Below, piece by piece: positions 26,748 to 36,600 of a DNA stretch of 64,000 nucleotides. The position numbers were made by a program, and so were the translations under genes. The notes beneath the pieces were generated by a model that saw only the letters and a program-made list of their open reading frames with translations, did not search any database and was not told the DNA's origin. Each line of letters begins with the position of its first letter. The first letter of the stretch is position 1. The DNA is from Fulvivirga sp. M361 (GTDB taxonomy: Bacteria; Bacteroidota; Bacteroidia; Cytophagales; Cyclobacteriaceae): assembly GCF_007097395.1 (NCBI RefSeq), contig NZ_VKDC01000004.1, positions 62,001 through 126,000 on the forward strand. Reading direction: 5' to 3'.

Positions 26748-28078
26748 TTCGTTTCTTAAAAAAGTTGTATTTCAATGAGCGGTTTTTCCAGGTCATCATC
26801 GGGATCGTACTACTTTTCATTTTTTCTTACTTCTTTCCATGGACTTTACCTATCGTCAAGCTGCTTTTCTTCAGCTTAGTGGCACTCACATTCATTGACG
26901 GCTTAAGGCTTTTTCGCGTTAAGAAAGGCATAGCAGGACAAAGAAGTACACCTGACAAACTTTCCAACGGTGACATAAATGAGATCGCCATACAACTCAA
27001 AAACTACTACACGTTTAACATCGAGCTTAATATTGTTGATGAGATACCACACCAATTTCAAATCAGGGACCACCATCACAACATCCTACTGGCAGCTGGT
27101 CAGGAACAGTCATTAGCCTATGGCCTCCGGCCTGTTAAAAGAGGCGAGTATTCTTTCGGTGCATTAAATATCTACGCAAAAACCAGTTTAGGTCTTATTT
27201 CCCGCAGATTCCGTTTTTCTGAAAATAAAATGGTGCCTGTATACCCCTCTTACATTCAAATGAGGAAGTATGAACTTATGGCCATTTCAAACCGACTGAC
27301 TGAAGCAGGAATAAAAAAGATCCGACGAATAGGCAATAACCTGGAGGTAGAATCCATCAAAGAGTACATCACCGGGGACGATTATCGAACGATCAACTGG
27401 AAGGCTACGGCACGGAAAGGCGAATTGATGGTAAACAACTACCAGGATGAAAAATCGCAACAAGTCTACACACTCATTGACAAAAGCAGAACAATGCAAA
27501 TGCCTTTCGAAGGACTTAGTTTGCTCGATTATGCTATTAATGCCAGTCTGGTCATTTCAAATATTGCTGTAAGAAAAGAGGACAAAGCGGGCCTGATCAC
27601 CTTTCAGCACAAAGTAGGTACTATTTTACCTGCCAGCAGGAGAAGCAAGCAGATGCAATTGATTTTGGAAGGACTTTACAATCAAAAAACGGCATTTAAA
27701 GAAGCTGATTTTTTCAGATTATACGCTGCGGTGAAAAGAAAGATCACACAGCGAAGTTTATTGCTGCTCTTTACCAACTTTGAGACACTTTCAGGCATGT
27801 ACAGACAACTCCCCTACCTGAAAAATATGGCAAAATCGCACCTGCTGGTGGTTATATTCTTCAGAAACACCGAACTCGACGAGCTACTGTCATCGAAAGC
27901 TCAGAGTACAAAGAAAATTTACCGGAAGGCTATTGCCGAAAAACTTTCCTATGAGAAGCACCAGATCGTAAAGGAATTAAACAACCACGGAATTCAGAGC
28001 ATTTTAACAGCCCCACAGCACCTTACCATAAATACCATTAACAAATACCTGGAGTTGAAGGCAAGGGGGTTTATATAA
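26744..28078 (+). CDS. DUF58 domain protein (MoxR partner)
   Basis: 444 residues. Two N-terminal membrane helices ('VIIGIVLLFIFSYFFPW', 'LLFFSLVALTFIDGL') are followed by an extracytoplasmic-type beta domain and the DUF58 core 'YITGDDYRTINWKATARKGE' with 'VNNYQDEKSQQVYTLIDKSR', a VWA-like fold with MIDAS-like residues. It is the last gene of the SpoIIM operon and convergent with the outer-membrane protein gene at 28097. The MoxR-DUF58 pair is thought to act in envelope-stress or assembly processes, by analogy with other MoxR systems. Confidence 0.92.
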   Translation: MIRFLKKLYFNERFFQVIIGIVLLFIFSYFFPWTLPIVKLLFFSLVALTFIDGLRLFRVKKGIAGQRSTPDKLSNGDINEIAIQLKNYYTFNIELNIVDEIPHQFQIRDHHHNILLAAGQEQSLAYGLRPVKRGEYSFGALNIYAKTSLGLISRRFRFSENKMVPVYPSYIQMRKYELMAISNRLTEAGIKKIRRIGNNLEVESIKEYITGDDYRTINWKATARKGELMVNNYQDEKSQQVYTLIDKSRTMQMPFEGLSLLDYAINASLVISNIAVRKEDKAGLITFQHKVGTILPASRRSKQMQLILEGLYNQKTAFKEADFFRLYAAVKRKITQRSLLLLFTNFETLSGMYRQLPYLKNMAKSHLLVVIFFRNTELDELLSSKAQSTKKIYRKAIAEKLSYEKHQIVKELNNHGIQSILTAPQHLTINTINKYLELKARGFI

Positions 28079-28096
28079 TGCCCTTTACTCCAATGT

Positions 28097-28798
28097 TCAA
28101 AATCTACCGAACTTGAGTGTCATAAAATAATTCAGGTTTTCGAAATCATCTGCATCGGAAAACTCCAGGTCCAGGTCTTGTGTAAAGCGCTTGCTTACTC
28201 CCAGGGCTATTCTGAAATGACGCGCTACATTTAATTCGGCTGCTATACCCGGCTCCACATACCAAAAAACATCATCTTCAATGATCTCTTCCGGTGAATC
28301 TTGTTGACCCGGGTTTTGATTATTTGAGTCATCCTCCTCCCAGTCATCGTGAAAGCCCAGCCAGCCTGCGCCACCGGAAATCGGAAAAGTGACATGGATC
28401 AATTCATTAGAGAAAAATATCGGCTCCAGAAACATTCCTCCATAGCCTCCTAACAATATCCCGTTTCTGTCAGGTCTCACATTATCAAATTCAGCAGTGG
28501 GTACTACACCATGTCCTTCCACTCCTATCGCCAGACTTCGATTAATGATCCAACCACCCCTAAATCCTGCTAGTATGAGGCTTTCATTCATAAATTCAGA
28601 CCCTCGAAAAGAGACGGCGCCAAACCCACCGGAATGGTAATGACTCCGCGAAATAGTTTTAATTTCGCCATTATTCCAGCGTTTCGATGTTCTGTGATGT
28701 ACATAAACTACATCCTCCTCGTCACGCTCATCCTCATCTTGTGCCAAAAGTGGTAGTGTGATGATCAAAGCAAATAAAATAGTAAAGAATGATTTCAT
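28097..28798 (-). CDS. Predicted small outer-membrane beta-barrel protein
   Basis: 233 residues with a signal peptide ending 'LPLLAQ' and an acidic stretch straight after. The rest alternates aromatic and polar residues in about eight strands ('LILAGFRGGWIINRSLAIGV', 'ILLGGYGGMFLEPIFFS', 'HFRIALGVSKRFT') and ends 'FMTLKFGRF' with a terminal Phe, typical of an 8-stranded barrel. An Asn/Gln/Glu-rich loop lies near residues 150-175. Function unknown; similar proteins are common in Cytophagales. Monocistronic. Confidence 0.78.
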   Translation of the reverse strand: MKSFFTILFALIITLPLLAQDEDERDEEDVVYVHHRTSKRWNNGEIKTISRSHYHSGGFGAVSFRGSEFMNESLILAGFRGGWIINRSLAIGVEGHGVVPTAEFDNVRPDRNGILLGGYGGMFLEPIFFSNELIHVTFPISGGAGWLGFHDDWEEDDSNNQNPGQQDSPEEIIEDDVFWYVEPGIAAELNVARHFRIALGVSKRFTQDLDLEFSDADDFENLNYFMTLKFGRF

Positions 28799-29039
28799 AT
28801 AATTATCCGTTAAAAAGAACAGCTAAAATTCCTGGTTTTAGCAATTTACCCCTGGTTACAAAGCACCGTACTTTTGTAATCATAAAATTATCAGCACTCT
28901 AGTAACTAAACTTTTACAAAAGACATCGACTGATCAAAAAGGTTTCCACGCACCGTCGCATTTCTTAAAGAAAAAGACAAGACCATTAACATAATGATCC
29001 CTTTTATTTATCTGTAGAATCCTATTAATTGCAGGACAT

Positions 29040-29285
29040 ATGTTAGGATGGTTCAAAAAGAAAGATAAGAAAGACAAATTACCTCAGCTCATGGATCTGA
29101 ATAGCAATCCTATACAAGCAGGTGATATAGTGGAGGCATTGAGGTATGACCTGGGGAGATGTGAACTTATCCTGGTGAATGAGCAATTTCTATACAGGTC
29201 CATTGAAAGTGGAAAAGAAGTCAGCTGGCTGAAAATGATAGATGCATCTACAGATAATCAAAAAGTCAAAAAAGTAGAGGATTAA
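29040..29285 (+). CDS. Small hypothetical protein
   Basis: 81 residues. The first 14 are strongly basic ('WFKKKDKKDK') and the remainder resembles a small beta-barrel: 'IQAGDIVEALRYDLGRCELI' and 'SIESGKEVSWLKMIDA'. Similar short proteins occur in Cytophagales, but I know of no function. It is flanked by 241 bases upstream and 377 downstream without other genes, so it has its own transcript; TACTTTTG at 28869-28876 could be its promoter -7 element, giving a leader of about 155 bases. Confidence 0.65.
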   Translation: MLGWFKKKDKKDKLPQLMDLNSNPIQAGDIVEALRYDLGRCELILVNEQFLYRSIESGKEVSWLKMIDASTDNQKVKKVED

Positions 29286-29579
29286 ACCTGGCTTATGCCT
29301 GGTGTTTGCAGGTATCAATTTTATTCGATGCTTTAGCGACCAGTTAGCAGTCAACAACAAGCGGTAGACAAAATTTTATGACACACTATTGTCGACTATT
29401 TTTGCCAACTGCCCGTCTTGTTATCCGATTGGCCGTTATGTTCAGCGCAAATGATGATTGAAAATACAGACAATGATGACATAGCGAAAGCCATAATCTT
29501 TTAATGGTCAATAACAGGGTACATTTTGCCACTAACAAGACTTCTATGACTAACCTGTAGGTATACAGCCATTTTGAAT
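29286..29579. other. Intergenic stretch before the carB promoter
   Basis: This AT-rich gap before the carB promoter (the gene-free interval runs to 29662) holds no coding frame that I can support. A 76-codon minus-strand opening at 29386-29616 covers the carB promoter and has no family features. I see no clear terminator hairpin for the upstream gene and no riboswitch-like fold. Confidence 0.5.
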
Positions 29580-29610
29580 TTTGATTCTCAAAGCTTATAC
29601 CATAACTTTG
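29580..29610 (+). promoter_or_regulatory. Promoter of carB
   Basis: TTTG (29580-29583), exactly 19 bases, then TAACTTTG (29603-29610): a full match to the Bacteroidota housekeeping promoter. Transcription would start near 29616, giving a leader of about 45 bases before the ATG at 29663. Confidence 0.88.
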
Positions 29611-29662
29611 CGCCAATTTATGCCTAAGCCATTTTCACCACTTAGAACACAATCACTACCAA

Positions 29663-32476
29663 ATGCCAAGAGATAGAAGTATCCGGTCCATACTGATCAT
29701 TGGAAGCGGACCTATAGTAATCGGCCAAGCATGCGAATTCGATTATGCAGGATCACAAGCTGCCCGTTCACTCAGAGAAGAGGGTATTGAAGTTACTCTA
29801 ATTAATTCTAATCCGGCCACCATCATGACGGACCCGGTGACAGCCGATAACGTCTATTTAAGGCCGTTGACCAAACAGTCTATCCGGGAGATCCTCGAAA
29901 GACACCATATAGATGCTGTACTTCCTACTATGGGTGGCCAAACAGCGCTTAACCTGGCTATCGACTGTGACAAAGCCGGTATATGGAACCACTACGGGGT
30001 CAAGATGATTGGTGTTGATATCAATGCCATTGAAACCACTGAAGACCGTGAAAAGTTTCGACTGAAAATGCACGAGATCGGTGTAGGTGTTTGTAAGGGT
30101 GAAACTGCTACGTCTTTTCTCCAGGGTAAAGAAATTGCACAGGAAATTGGATTCCCGCTTGTGATCAGACCTTCATTTACACTAGGTGGGTCTGGTGGTG
30201 GTTTTGTCAACCATCCGGATGAATTCGAAAAAGCGCTGACACATGGCCTGCATACTTCGCCTATCCATGAGGTACTGGTAGAGCAGAGTATATTAGGTTG
30301 GAAGGAGTATGAGTTAGAGTTACTACGTGATAATATAGGTAATATTATTATCATATGCTCTATTGAAAATTTCGACCCTATGGGCGTTCATACGGGTGAT
30401 TCTATTACTGTGGCGCCCGCAATGACACTTCCGGATACTGTTTACCAGGAAATGCGGAACCTGGCAATACGAATGATGAATGCCATTGGCCAATTTGCCG
30501 GGGGCTGTAACGTTCAGTTCGCTGTAAACCCTGAAACAGATGAAATTATTGGTATAGAGATTAACCCCAGGGTATCACGATCATCTGCACTGGCCTCTAA
30601 GGCTACTGGATATCCTATTGCCAAAATAGCGGCAAAGCTGGCGATTGGGTATAACCTGGATGAATTAAAGAATGCTATCACAGGGACTACTTCAGCCTTT
30701 TTTGAACCTGCTATTGACTATGTGATCGTAAAAGTACCCCGTTGGAACTTCGACAAGTTCGAGGGGTCGGACCGACGTTTAGGTTTATCTATGAAGTCGG
30801 TTGGGGAAGCAATGGGGATTGGTCGCAACTTCCAGGAAGCGCTTCAAAAAGCCTGTCAATCCTTAGAGATCAAAAGAAACGGCTTAGGGGCAGATGGCAA
30901 AGAACTCACCAAGCAGGAAGACCTGCTTAAAAGCTTACAAAACCCTAGCTGGGACAGGCTTTTTCATGTTTATGATGCCTTTAAGTTAGGTATCCCATTT
31001 AAAACCATTCACAAGCTTAGCCGAATTGACAAATGGTTCCTTAATCAAATCGAGGAACTCATTTTACTGGAAAAAGAGATAGAAAAATATACGATTGACA
31101 CCTTACCTGTGGAGCTGTTAAAAACAGCTAAAGAAAAGGGATACGCTGACAGGCAACTGGGCCACCTTTTGAAATGTTGGGAAAGCGTTGTCCATAAGAA
31201 GCGCAATGAGCTAGGCATCCGCAGGGTTTACAAGCAGGTAGATACTTGTGCTGCAGAATTTGAAGCCCAAACGCCCTACTACTATTCCACCTTTGCCAGG
31301 GAAAACGAATCCATTGTTTCCGATAAAAAGAAAATTGTAGTGTTGGGCTCTGGCCCTAACAGGATCGGGCAGGGGATAGAATTTGATTATTCTTGTGTAC
31401 ACGGTGTATTGGCGGCTAAAGAAAGTGGTTATGAGACCATCATGATCAATTGTAATCCCGAAACGGTATCTACAGACTTTGACATTGCCGACAAACTTTA
31501 TTTCGAGCCTGTTTTCTGGGAACATATTTATGACATTATTGAGCATGAGAAACCTGAGGGGGTAATTGTACAACTGGGAGGGCAGACAGCATTGAAGCTG
31601 GCTGAAAAGCTTGAAAAAAATGGAATAAAAATAATAGGCACGTCCTTCGAAGCACTTGATCTTGCAGAAGATCGTGGCAGCTTTTCTTCCCTGCTGAAAG
31701 AAAATGATATCCCTTACCCTGAATTCGGAGTAGCCGAAGATGCTGAGACAGCGGTGGAACTGTCTAAAGATATTGGTTTCCCACTGCTGGTACGACCTTC
31801 TTATGTGCTGGGCGGACAAAGTATGAAAATTGTGATTAATGAACAGGAACTCGAATCACATATAATAGACATACTCAAGAAAATACCGGGAAACAAAGTA
31901 TTACTGGACCACTTCCTGGAAGGAGCCATTGAAGCAGAAGCAGATGCTATTTGTGATGGAGAGAATGTATACATCATTGGTATCATGCAGCACATAGAGC
32001 CAGCAGGTATTCATAGCGGTGACTCCTATGCGGTGCTTCCACCTTATAATCTTGGTGATTTAGTAATAAAACAGATAGAAACGTATACGGAAAAGATCGC
32101 TTTAGCCTTAAAGACGGTGGGTCTGATCAATATTCAATTTGCTATTAAAGACGACAAAGTCTATATCATAGAAGCAAATCCACGGGCTTCGCGCACAGTA
32201 CCTTTTATTTGCAAAGCCTACGAGGAGCCTTATGTCAACTACGCTGTGAAGGTAATGCTGGGTGAAAAGAAAGTGACAGATTTCGACTTTAATCCAAAGA
32301 AAAGCGGCTATGCTATCAAGGAACCTGTGTTTTCTTTTAATAAATTCCCTAATGTAAACAAAGAATTAGGCCCTGAAATGAAATCTACAGGTGAAGCAAT
32401 CTATTTTATCAAAGACTTAATGGATGATTATTTTATGAAAATCTATTCTGAACGAAACCTATACCTCAGTAAGTAA
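29663..32476 (+). CDS. carB: Carbamoyl-phosphate synthase large subunit, short form without MGS domain
   Basis: 937 residues with two homologous synthetase halves: 'GSGPIVIGQACEFDYAGSQA' opens the first and 'GSGPNRIGQGIEFDYS' the second. ATP-grasp motifs include 'IEINPRVSRSSALASKATGY' and 'IEANPRASRTVPFICKAYEE'. It makes carbamoyl phosphate from glutamine-derived ammonia, bicarbonate and two ATP for pyrimidine and arginine synthesis. The usual large subunit has about 1070 residues; this one stops shortly after 'GPEMKSTGEAIYF', so the C-terminal MGS-like domain that binds UMP and ornithine in E. coli is missing. The end is followed at once by another gene, with no remnant, so this is a true short form, as in several other Bacteroidota. 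No carA is in the window. Confidence 0.96.
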   Translation: MPRDRSIRSILIIGSGPIVIGQACEFDYAGSQAARSLREEGIEVTLINSNPATIMTDPVTADNVYLRPLTKQSIREILERHHIDAVLPTMGGQTALNLAIDCDKAGIWNHYGVKMIGVDINAIETTEDREKFRLKMHEIGVGVCKGETATSFLQGKEIAQEIGFPLVIRPSFTLGGSGGGFVNHPDEFEKALTHGLHTSPIHEVLVEQSILGWKEYELELLRDNIGNIIIICSIENFDPMGVHTGDSITVAPAMTLPDTVYQEMRNLAIRMMNAIGQFAGGCNVQFAVNPETDEIIGIEINPRVSRSSALASKATGYPIAKIAAKLAIGYNLDELKNAITGTTSAFFEPAIDYVIVKVPRWNFDKFEGSDRRLGLSMKSVGEAMGIGRNFQEALQKACQSLEIKRNGLGADGKELTKQEDLLKSLQNPSWDRLFHVYDAFKLGIPFKTIHKLSRIDKWFLNQIEELILLEKEIEKYTIDTLPVELLKTAKEKGYADRQLGHLLKCWESVVHKKRNELGIRRVYKQVDTCAAEFEAQTPYYYSTFARENESIVSDKKKIVVLGSGPNRIGQGIEFDYSCVHGVLAAKESGYETIMINCNPETVSTDFDIADKLYFEPVFWEHIYDIIEHEKPEGVIVQLGGQTALKLAEKLEKNGIKIIGTSFEALDLAEDRGSFSSLLKENDIPYPEFGVAEDAETAVELSKDIGFPLLVRPSYVLGGQSMKIVINEQELESHIIDILKKIPGNKVLLDHFLEGAIEAEADAICDGENVYIIGIMQHIEPAGIHSGDSYAVLPPYNLGDLVIKQIETYTEKIALALKTVGLINIQFAIKDDKVYIIEANPRASRTVPFICKAYEEPYVNYAVKVMLGEKKVTDFDFNPKKSGYAIKEPVFSFNKFPNVNKELGPEMKSTGEAIYFIKDLMDDYFMKIYSERNLYLSK

Positions 32477-32488
32477 GTTATATTAGTT

Positions 32489-32728
32489 ATGCTGAAGTTT
32501 TTATTGTTTATCGGGCTGTTTGGCTACCTGCTTTTCAAAGGTTTGGGAATCTTTTTCCGCGTATTGACAGGAGGCCCGGCCAGCCATAAGGGCAGTTACA
32601 ACGGATATGGCGAACCCCAAAAACCAAGAGATGGGAATTTGAACGTTGACTATGTTCCGAATAAAACCGATAAACAGGGTAAAAAATTTAAAGGTGGTGA
32701 ATATGTAGATTACGAAGAGGTAAATTAA
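32489..32728 (+). CDS. DUF4834-type small membrane protein
   Basis: 79 residues: one N-terminal membrane helix ('FLLFIGLFGYLLFKGLGIFF') and a polar, Gly/Lys/Asp-rich cytoplasmic tail ending 'FKGGEYVDYEEVN'. This layout matches the DUF4834 family of Bacteroidota, whose function is unknown. It starts 12 bases after carB and ends before a terminator, so it is the second gene of the carB transcript. Confidence 0.78.
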   Translation: MLKFLLFIGLFGYLLFKGLGIFFRVLTGGPASHKGSYNGYGEPQKPRDGNLNVDYVPNKTDKQGKKFKGGEYVDYEEVN

Positions 32729-32751
32729 TCATCCATAGATAAATCAAAGTG

Positions 32752-32781
32752 AGCCCCTTCCCCACCGGTAGGGGCTTATTA
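32752..32781 (+). terminator. Terminator of the carB transcript
   Basis: AGCCCCT (32752-32758) pairs with AGGGGCT (32770-32776) around an 11-base loop; the following bases are TATTATTTT. It ends 9 bases before the dapF start. Confidence 0.75.
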
Positions 32782-32789
32782 TTTTAACC

Positions 32790-33575
32790 ATGACCACACT
32801 CCATTTCCACAAGTATCAAGCCACTGGCAACGACTTCATTATGGTAGACAACCGTGATGGAAACTATCAGTTCACCAAGGACCAGATCAGTCATCTTTGT
32901 GATAGAAAGTTTGGTATAGGCTCTGATGGACTGGTATTGATACAGCCGCACCCGGATTACGACTTTGAAATGGTATTCTACAACCCTGACGGTAGCCAAA
33001 GTCTGTGCGGCAACGGTAGCAGGTGCGCTGTAAATTTTGCCAAAATGCTTGGCATGATCCCAAATACCTTCACTACATTCATGGCCTTTGACGGGCCTCA
33101 TGAAGCCGAAATTCTTACTAATGGTTCAGTAAGACTCAAGATGTCAGATGTACAAAATGTCATGGTTTTACCGGATGGTATGTTTGTTGATACTGGCTCT
33201 CCGCATCTAATGAAATATGTATCCCGCATAAGTAACTACCCGGTATTTGAAGAAGGGAAGGTACTTCGCAACAAAGGGCCACAACAAGATGCAGGAGTAA
33301 ACGTAAACTTTGTAGAAATAGCAGACAATAACACCATAGAGGTAAGAACGTATGAAAGAGGTGTTGAGAATGAAACCCTTTCATGTGGCACTGGTGTAAC
33401 GGCCGCCGCTATTTCAGCAAGTCATAAAGGATTGCAAAGCCCTGTCAGAGTTAATACGCGAGGAGGCCGGTTAAACGTAGCGTATGAAAAGCACGATCAT
33501 AACCATTACACGGACATTTTCCTTACCGGACCGGCTATACCGGTGTTCAACGGTAAGATAGAAATCCACGTGTAG
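32790..33575 (+). CDS. dapF: Diaminopimelate epimerase
   Basis: 261 residues. The two catalytic cysteines are present: Cys73 in 'GSQSLCGNGSRC' and Cys199 in 'TLSCGTGVTAAA', each within its conserved loop. The N terminus 'FHKYQATGNDFIMVDNR' is the family signature. The enzyme interconverts LL- and meso-diaminopimelate, the last step before lysine and the source of the peptidoglycan cross-link residue, so this organism makes mDAP-type peptidoglycan. The start lies right after the carB terminator. A 6-bp inverted repeat follows at 33601-33616 before secA. Confidence 0.97.
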   Translation: MTTLHFHKYQATGNDFIMVDNRDGNYQFTKDQISHLCDRKFGIGSDGLVLIQPHPDYDFEMVFYNPDGSQSLCGNGSRCAVNFAKMLGMIPNTFTTFMAFDGPHEAEILTNGSVRLKMSDVQNVMVLPDGMFVDTGSPHLMKYVSRISNYPVFEEGKVLRNKGPQQDAGVNVNFVEIADNNTIEVRTYERGVENETLSCGTGVTAAAISASHKGLQSPVRVNTRGGRLNVAYEKHDHNHYTDIFLTGPAIPVFNGKIEIHV

Positions 33576-33600
33576 TTAGATCGCATTATTAGTAAAAAAC

Positions 33601-33616
33601 GGCTTAACTTTAAGCC
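33601..33616. repeat. Perfect inverted repeat between dapF and secA
   Basis: GGCTTA and TAAGCC around the 4-base loop ACTT, 30 bases before the secA start. There is no T run, so it is not a normal terminator. The contained TAACTTTA also resembles a -7 promoter word, so the site could be an operator for secA. Confidence 0.4.
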
Positions 33617-33646
33617 TGCTGAACCATTAGAAATAAGCTCAGAAAG

Positions 33647-36600
33647 ATGTTAAAATTCATTACCAAGGTCTTAGGTACAAAATCAGACAAGGACATCAAA
33701 AAAATGATGCCCGTCGTGGAGCAAATCAATGCAGAGTATGCTCAAATGAGCAGCTTAAGCAATGATGAAGTTCGCGGCAAAACGCAATCGGTTATAGATA
33801 CTATTAACGAAGCATTGCGGTCTATTGACGAGCAAATAGAAGCGCTGCATCAGAAAGTAGCAGATAATCCGGACCTGGACATCAACGAGAAAGAACTTGC
33901 GTTTTCCCAAATCGATAAGCTGGAAGAAGACAGGAATGAAGAGCTGGAAAAAGTGCTGAAAAAAGTGCTCCCGGTCACTTTTGCCATTGTCAAAGAAACT
34001 GCCCGGCGATTTAAGGAAAATGAGAAAGTAGTGGTCACTGCCACTATGCAGGATAAGATATTTGCAGCGGAAAAATCCCATGTCGAATTAGATGGCGAAC
34101 AGGCCATATGGCATAATAAATGGGAAGCTGCCGGCAACGAAATTACCTGGGAAATGCTGCATTACGATGTGCAGCTTATCGGTGGTATGGTACTTCATAA
34201 TGGTATTATAGCTGAGATGGCCACAGGGGAAGGAAAGACCCTGGTAGCCACATTACCTGCCTTTCTTAATGCACTGGCGAAACGTGGAGTACACATTGTC
34301 ACTGTAAATAACTACCTGGCCACTCGTGATAGCGAATGGATGGCACCTATATTTGAGTTTCATGGCCTTAAAGTGGACTGTATCGACAAATATGAACCTA
34401 ACTCAGATGAAAGGAGAAAGGCTTATATGGCGGACGTCACTTATGGCACTAACAACGAATTTGGTTTTGATTACTTACGTGACAATATGGCACGTGATCC
34501 GGAAGAGCTGGTACAACGAAAGCATCATTATGCTATGGTGGATGAAGTGGATTCCGTATTAATTGATGAAGCAAGGACACCCCTGATCATATCCGGGCCT
34601 ATCCCTAAAGGCGGTGATCATGAGTTTTATGATCTTAAGCCCAGAATTGCCAAATTGGTAGAAGCCCAGAAGAAGATCGTACAGCAATACCTGGTAGAAG
34701 CAAAAAAACTTTTTGGTGAAGGCGACGAAAAAGAAGGAGGCCTACCTCTTTTCAGAGCGTATCGCGGATTACCCAAGCATAAGCCTCTGATTAAATTTTT
34801 GAGTGAGACAGGCATTCGCCAATCACTTCAAAAAACAGAAAATTTCTACCTGCAGGACAATCAGAAAATGATGCCTGAAGCTGATGAACCTCTTTTCTTC
34901 ACTATAGACGAAAAACAGAACAGCATAGAGCTCACAGAAAAAGGCATAGATCTTATCACCGGTGAAGGTGAAGATCCTAATTTCTTTATTATGCCTGACA
35001 TTGGTATGGAAATAGCGAGCCTTGAAAAAGACGAAGGGCTAAGTGATGAGGAAAAATTGAAGAAAAAAGATGAACTTACACGCGATTATTCTGTAAAATC
35101 TCAACGCATACATTCGGTAAACCAGTTACTCAAGGCATATACCTTATTCGAAAAAGATACCGAATATATCCTGGTAGATAGTAAAGTCAAAATTGTTGAT
35201 GAGCAGACCGGTCGTGTGATGGAAGGCAGAAGGTATTCAGACGGCCTTCACCAGGCTATTGAGGCCAAGGAAAATGTTAAGGTAGAAGACGCTACCCAAA
35301 CCTACGCTACCATCACATTACAGAATTACTTCCGTATGTATCATAAACTGGCCGGGATGACCGGAACAGCTGAAACAGAAGCCGGAGAGTTTTGGGAGAT
35401 CTACAAACTTGATGTGATTACCATCCCCACCAACCGGCCTATTGCCAGGAATGACGACCAGGACATGGTCTACAAAACCATGCGTGAGAAATTTAATGCT
35501 GTAGTGGAAGAAATAGTAAAGCTCACCGGAGCAGGACAACCTGTGCTGGTAGGTACTACTTCTGTTGAAATATCGGAGTTGCTCAGCAGGATGCTCAATA
35601 TTCGTAAAATCAAACACCAGGTATTGAATGCAAAACAGCACCAGAGAGAGGCAGAGGTGGTCTCTGAGGCTGGTAAGCCAGGCACGGTTACCATAGCCAC
35701 CAACATGGCTGGACGTGGTACGGATATTAAGCTTACAAAAGAATCTAAAGATGCCGGCGGACTAGCCATCATAGGTACGGAACGTCATGAATCACGTAGA
35801 GTAGACCGACAGCTAAGAGGTCGTTCAGGGCGTCAGGGTGATCCTGGCTCTTCTCAGTTCTTTGTGTCTCTGGAAGATAACCTGATGCGTATGTTCATGC
35901 CGGAACGTATCTCTAAGATCATGGACCGCCTGGGGCTCCAGGAGGGGGAGGTAATCTCACACTCTATGGTAACAAAATCCATAGAACGGGCGCAGAAAAA
36001 GGTAGAGGAGAACAACTTTGGCACTCGAAAACGTCTGCTGGAGTATGATGATGTGATGAACTCCCAACGTGAGGTGATCTACAAACGAAGAAGGAATGCA
36101 CTCTATGGTGAAAGGCTTCAGCTTGATATCATGAATATGCTGTTTGATACCTGTGAAGATATTGTGGCCAACACCAAAGGCCTCGATAACTTCGAAAGTT
36201 TCAAACTCACCACATTAGGGGTATTAGGGATGGATTATGAGATCGATAAGAGTGGTTTTGAAGCTATTAGTGAGCAAGAACTTAGTGTAAAACTATACGA
36301 GGAAGCACTGGCCCATTATGGGAGGAAAAACAAAGACATTGCCCAAAAGTCGTTTCCCATCATTAAGGACATAGAAGAAACCCGTGGCGCAACCATAGAA
36401 AATATATTAGTGCCTTTTACAGATGGTAAAAGACAGATGGGTGTTTCTGCTAACCTCAAAAAATGTGTAGCTTCTGAAAACGATGAATTGATTGTGGCCA
36501 TGGAAAAAATGGTAACGCTGGGATTCATAGATAAGCTCTGGAAAGACCACCTCAGGGAAATGGATGATCTGAAGCAAAGTGTTCAAAATGCTGTATATGA

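Noticed and set aside
29386-29616. 76-codon minus-strand opening before carB
   Set aside because: It overlaps the full-match carB promoter, has no family features and no start signals.
29286-29662. Riboswitch or leader peptide for pyrimidine control of carB
   Set aside because: I could not find an attenuator-like pair of hairpins or a short leader frame with relevant codons.
31211-31819. 202-codon minus-strand opening within carB
   Set aside because: It is antisense to conserved CarB sequence, and Cys/Phe/Tyr-rich composition shows it to be a shadow frame.
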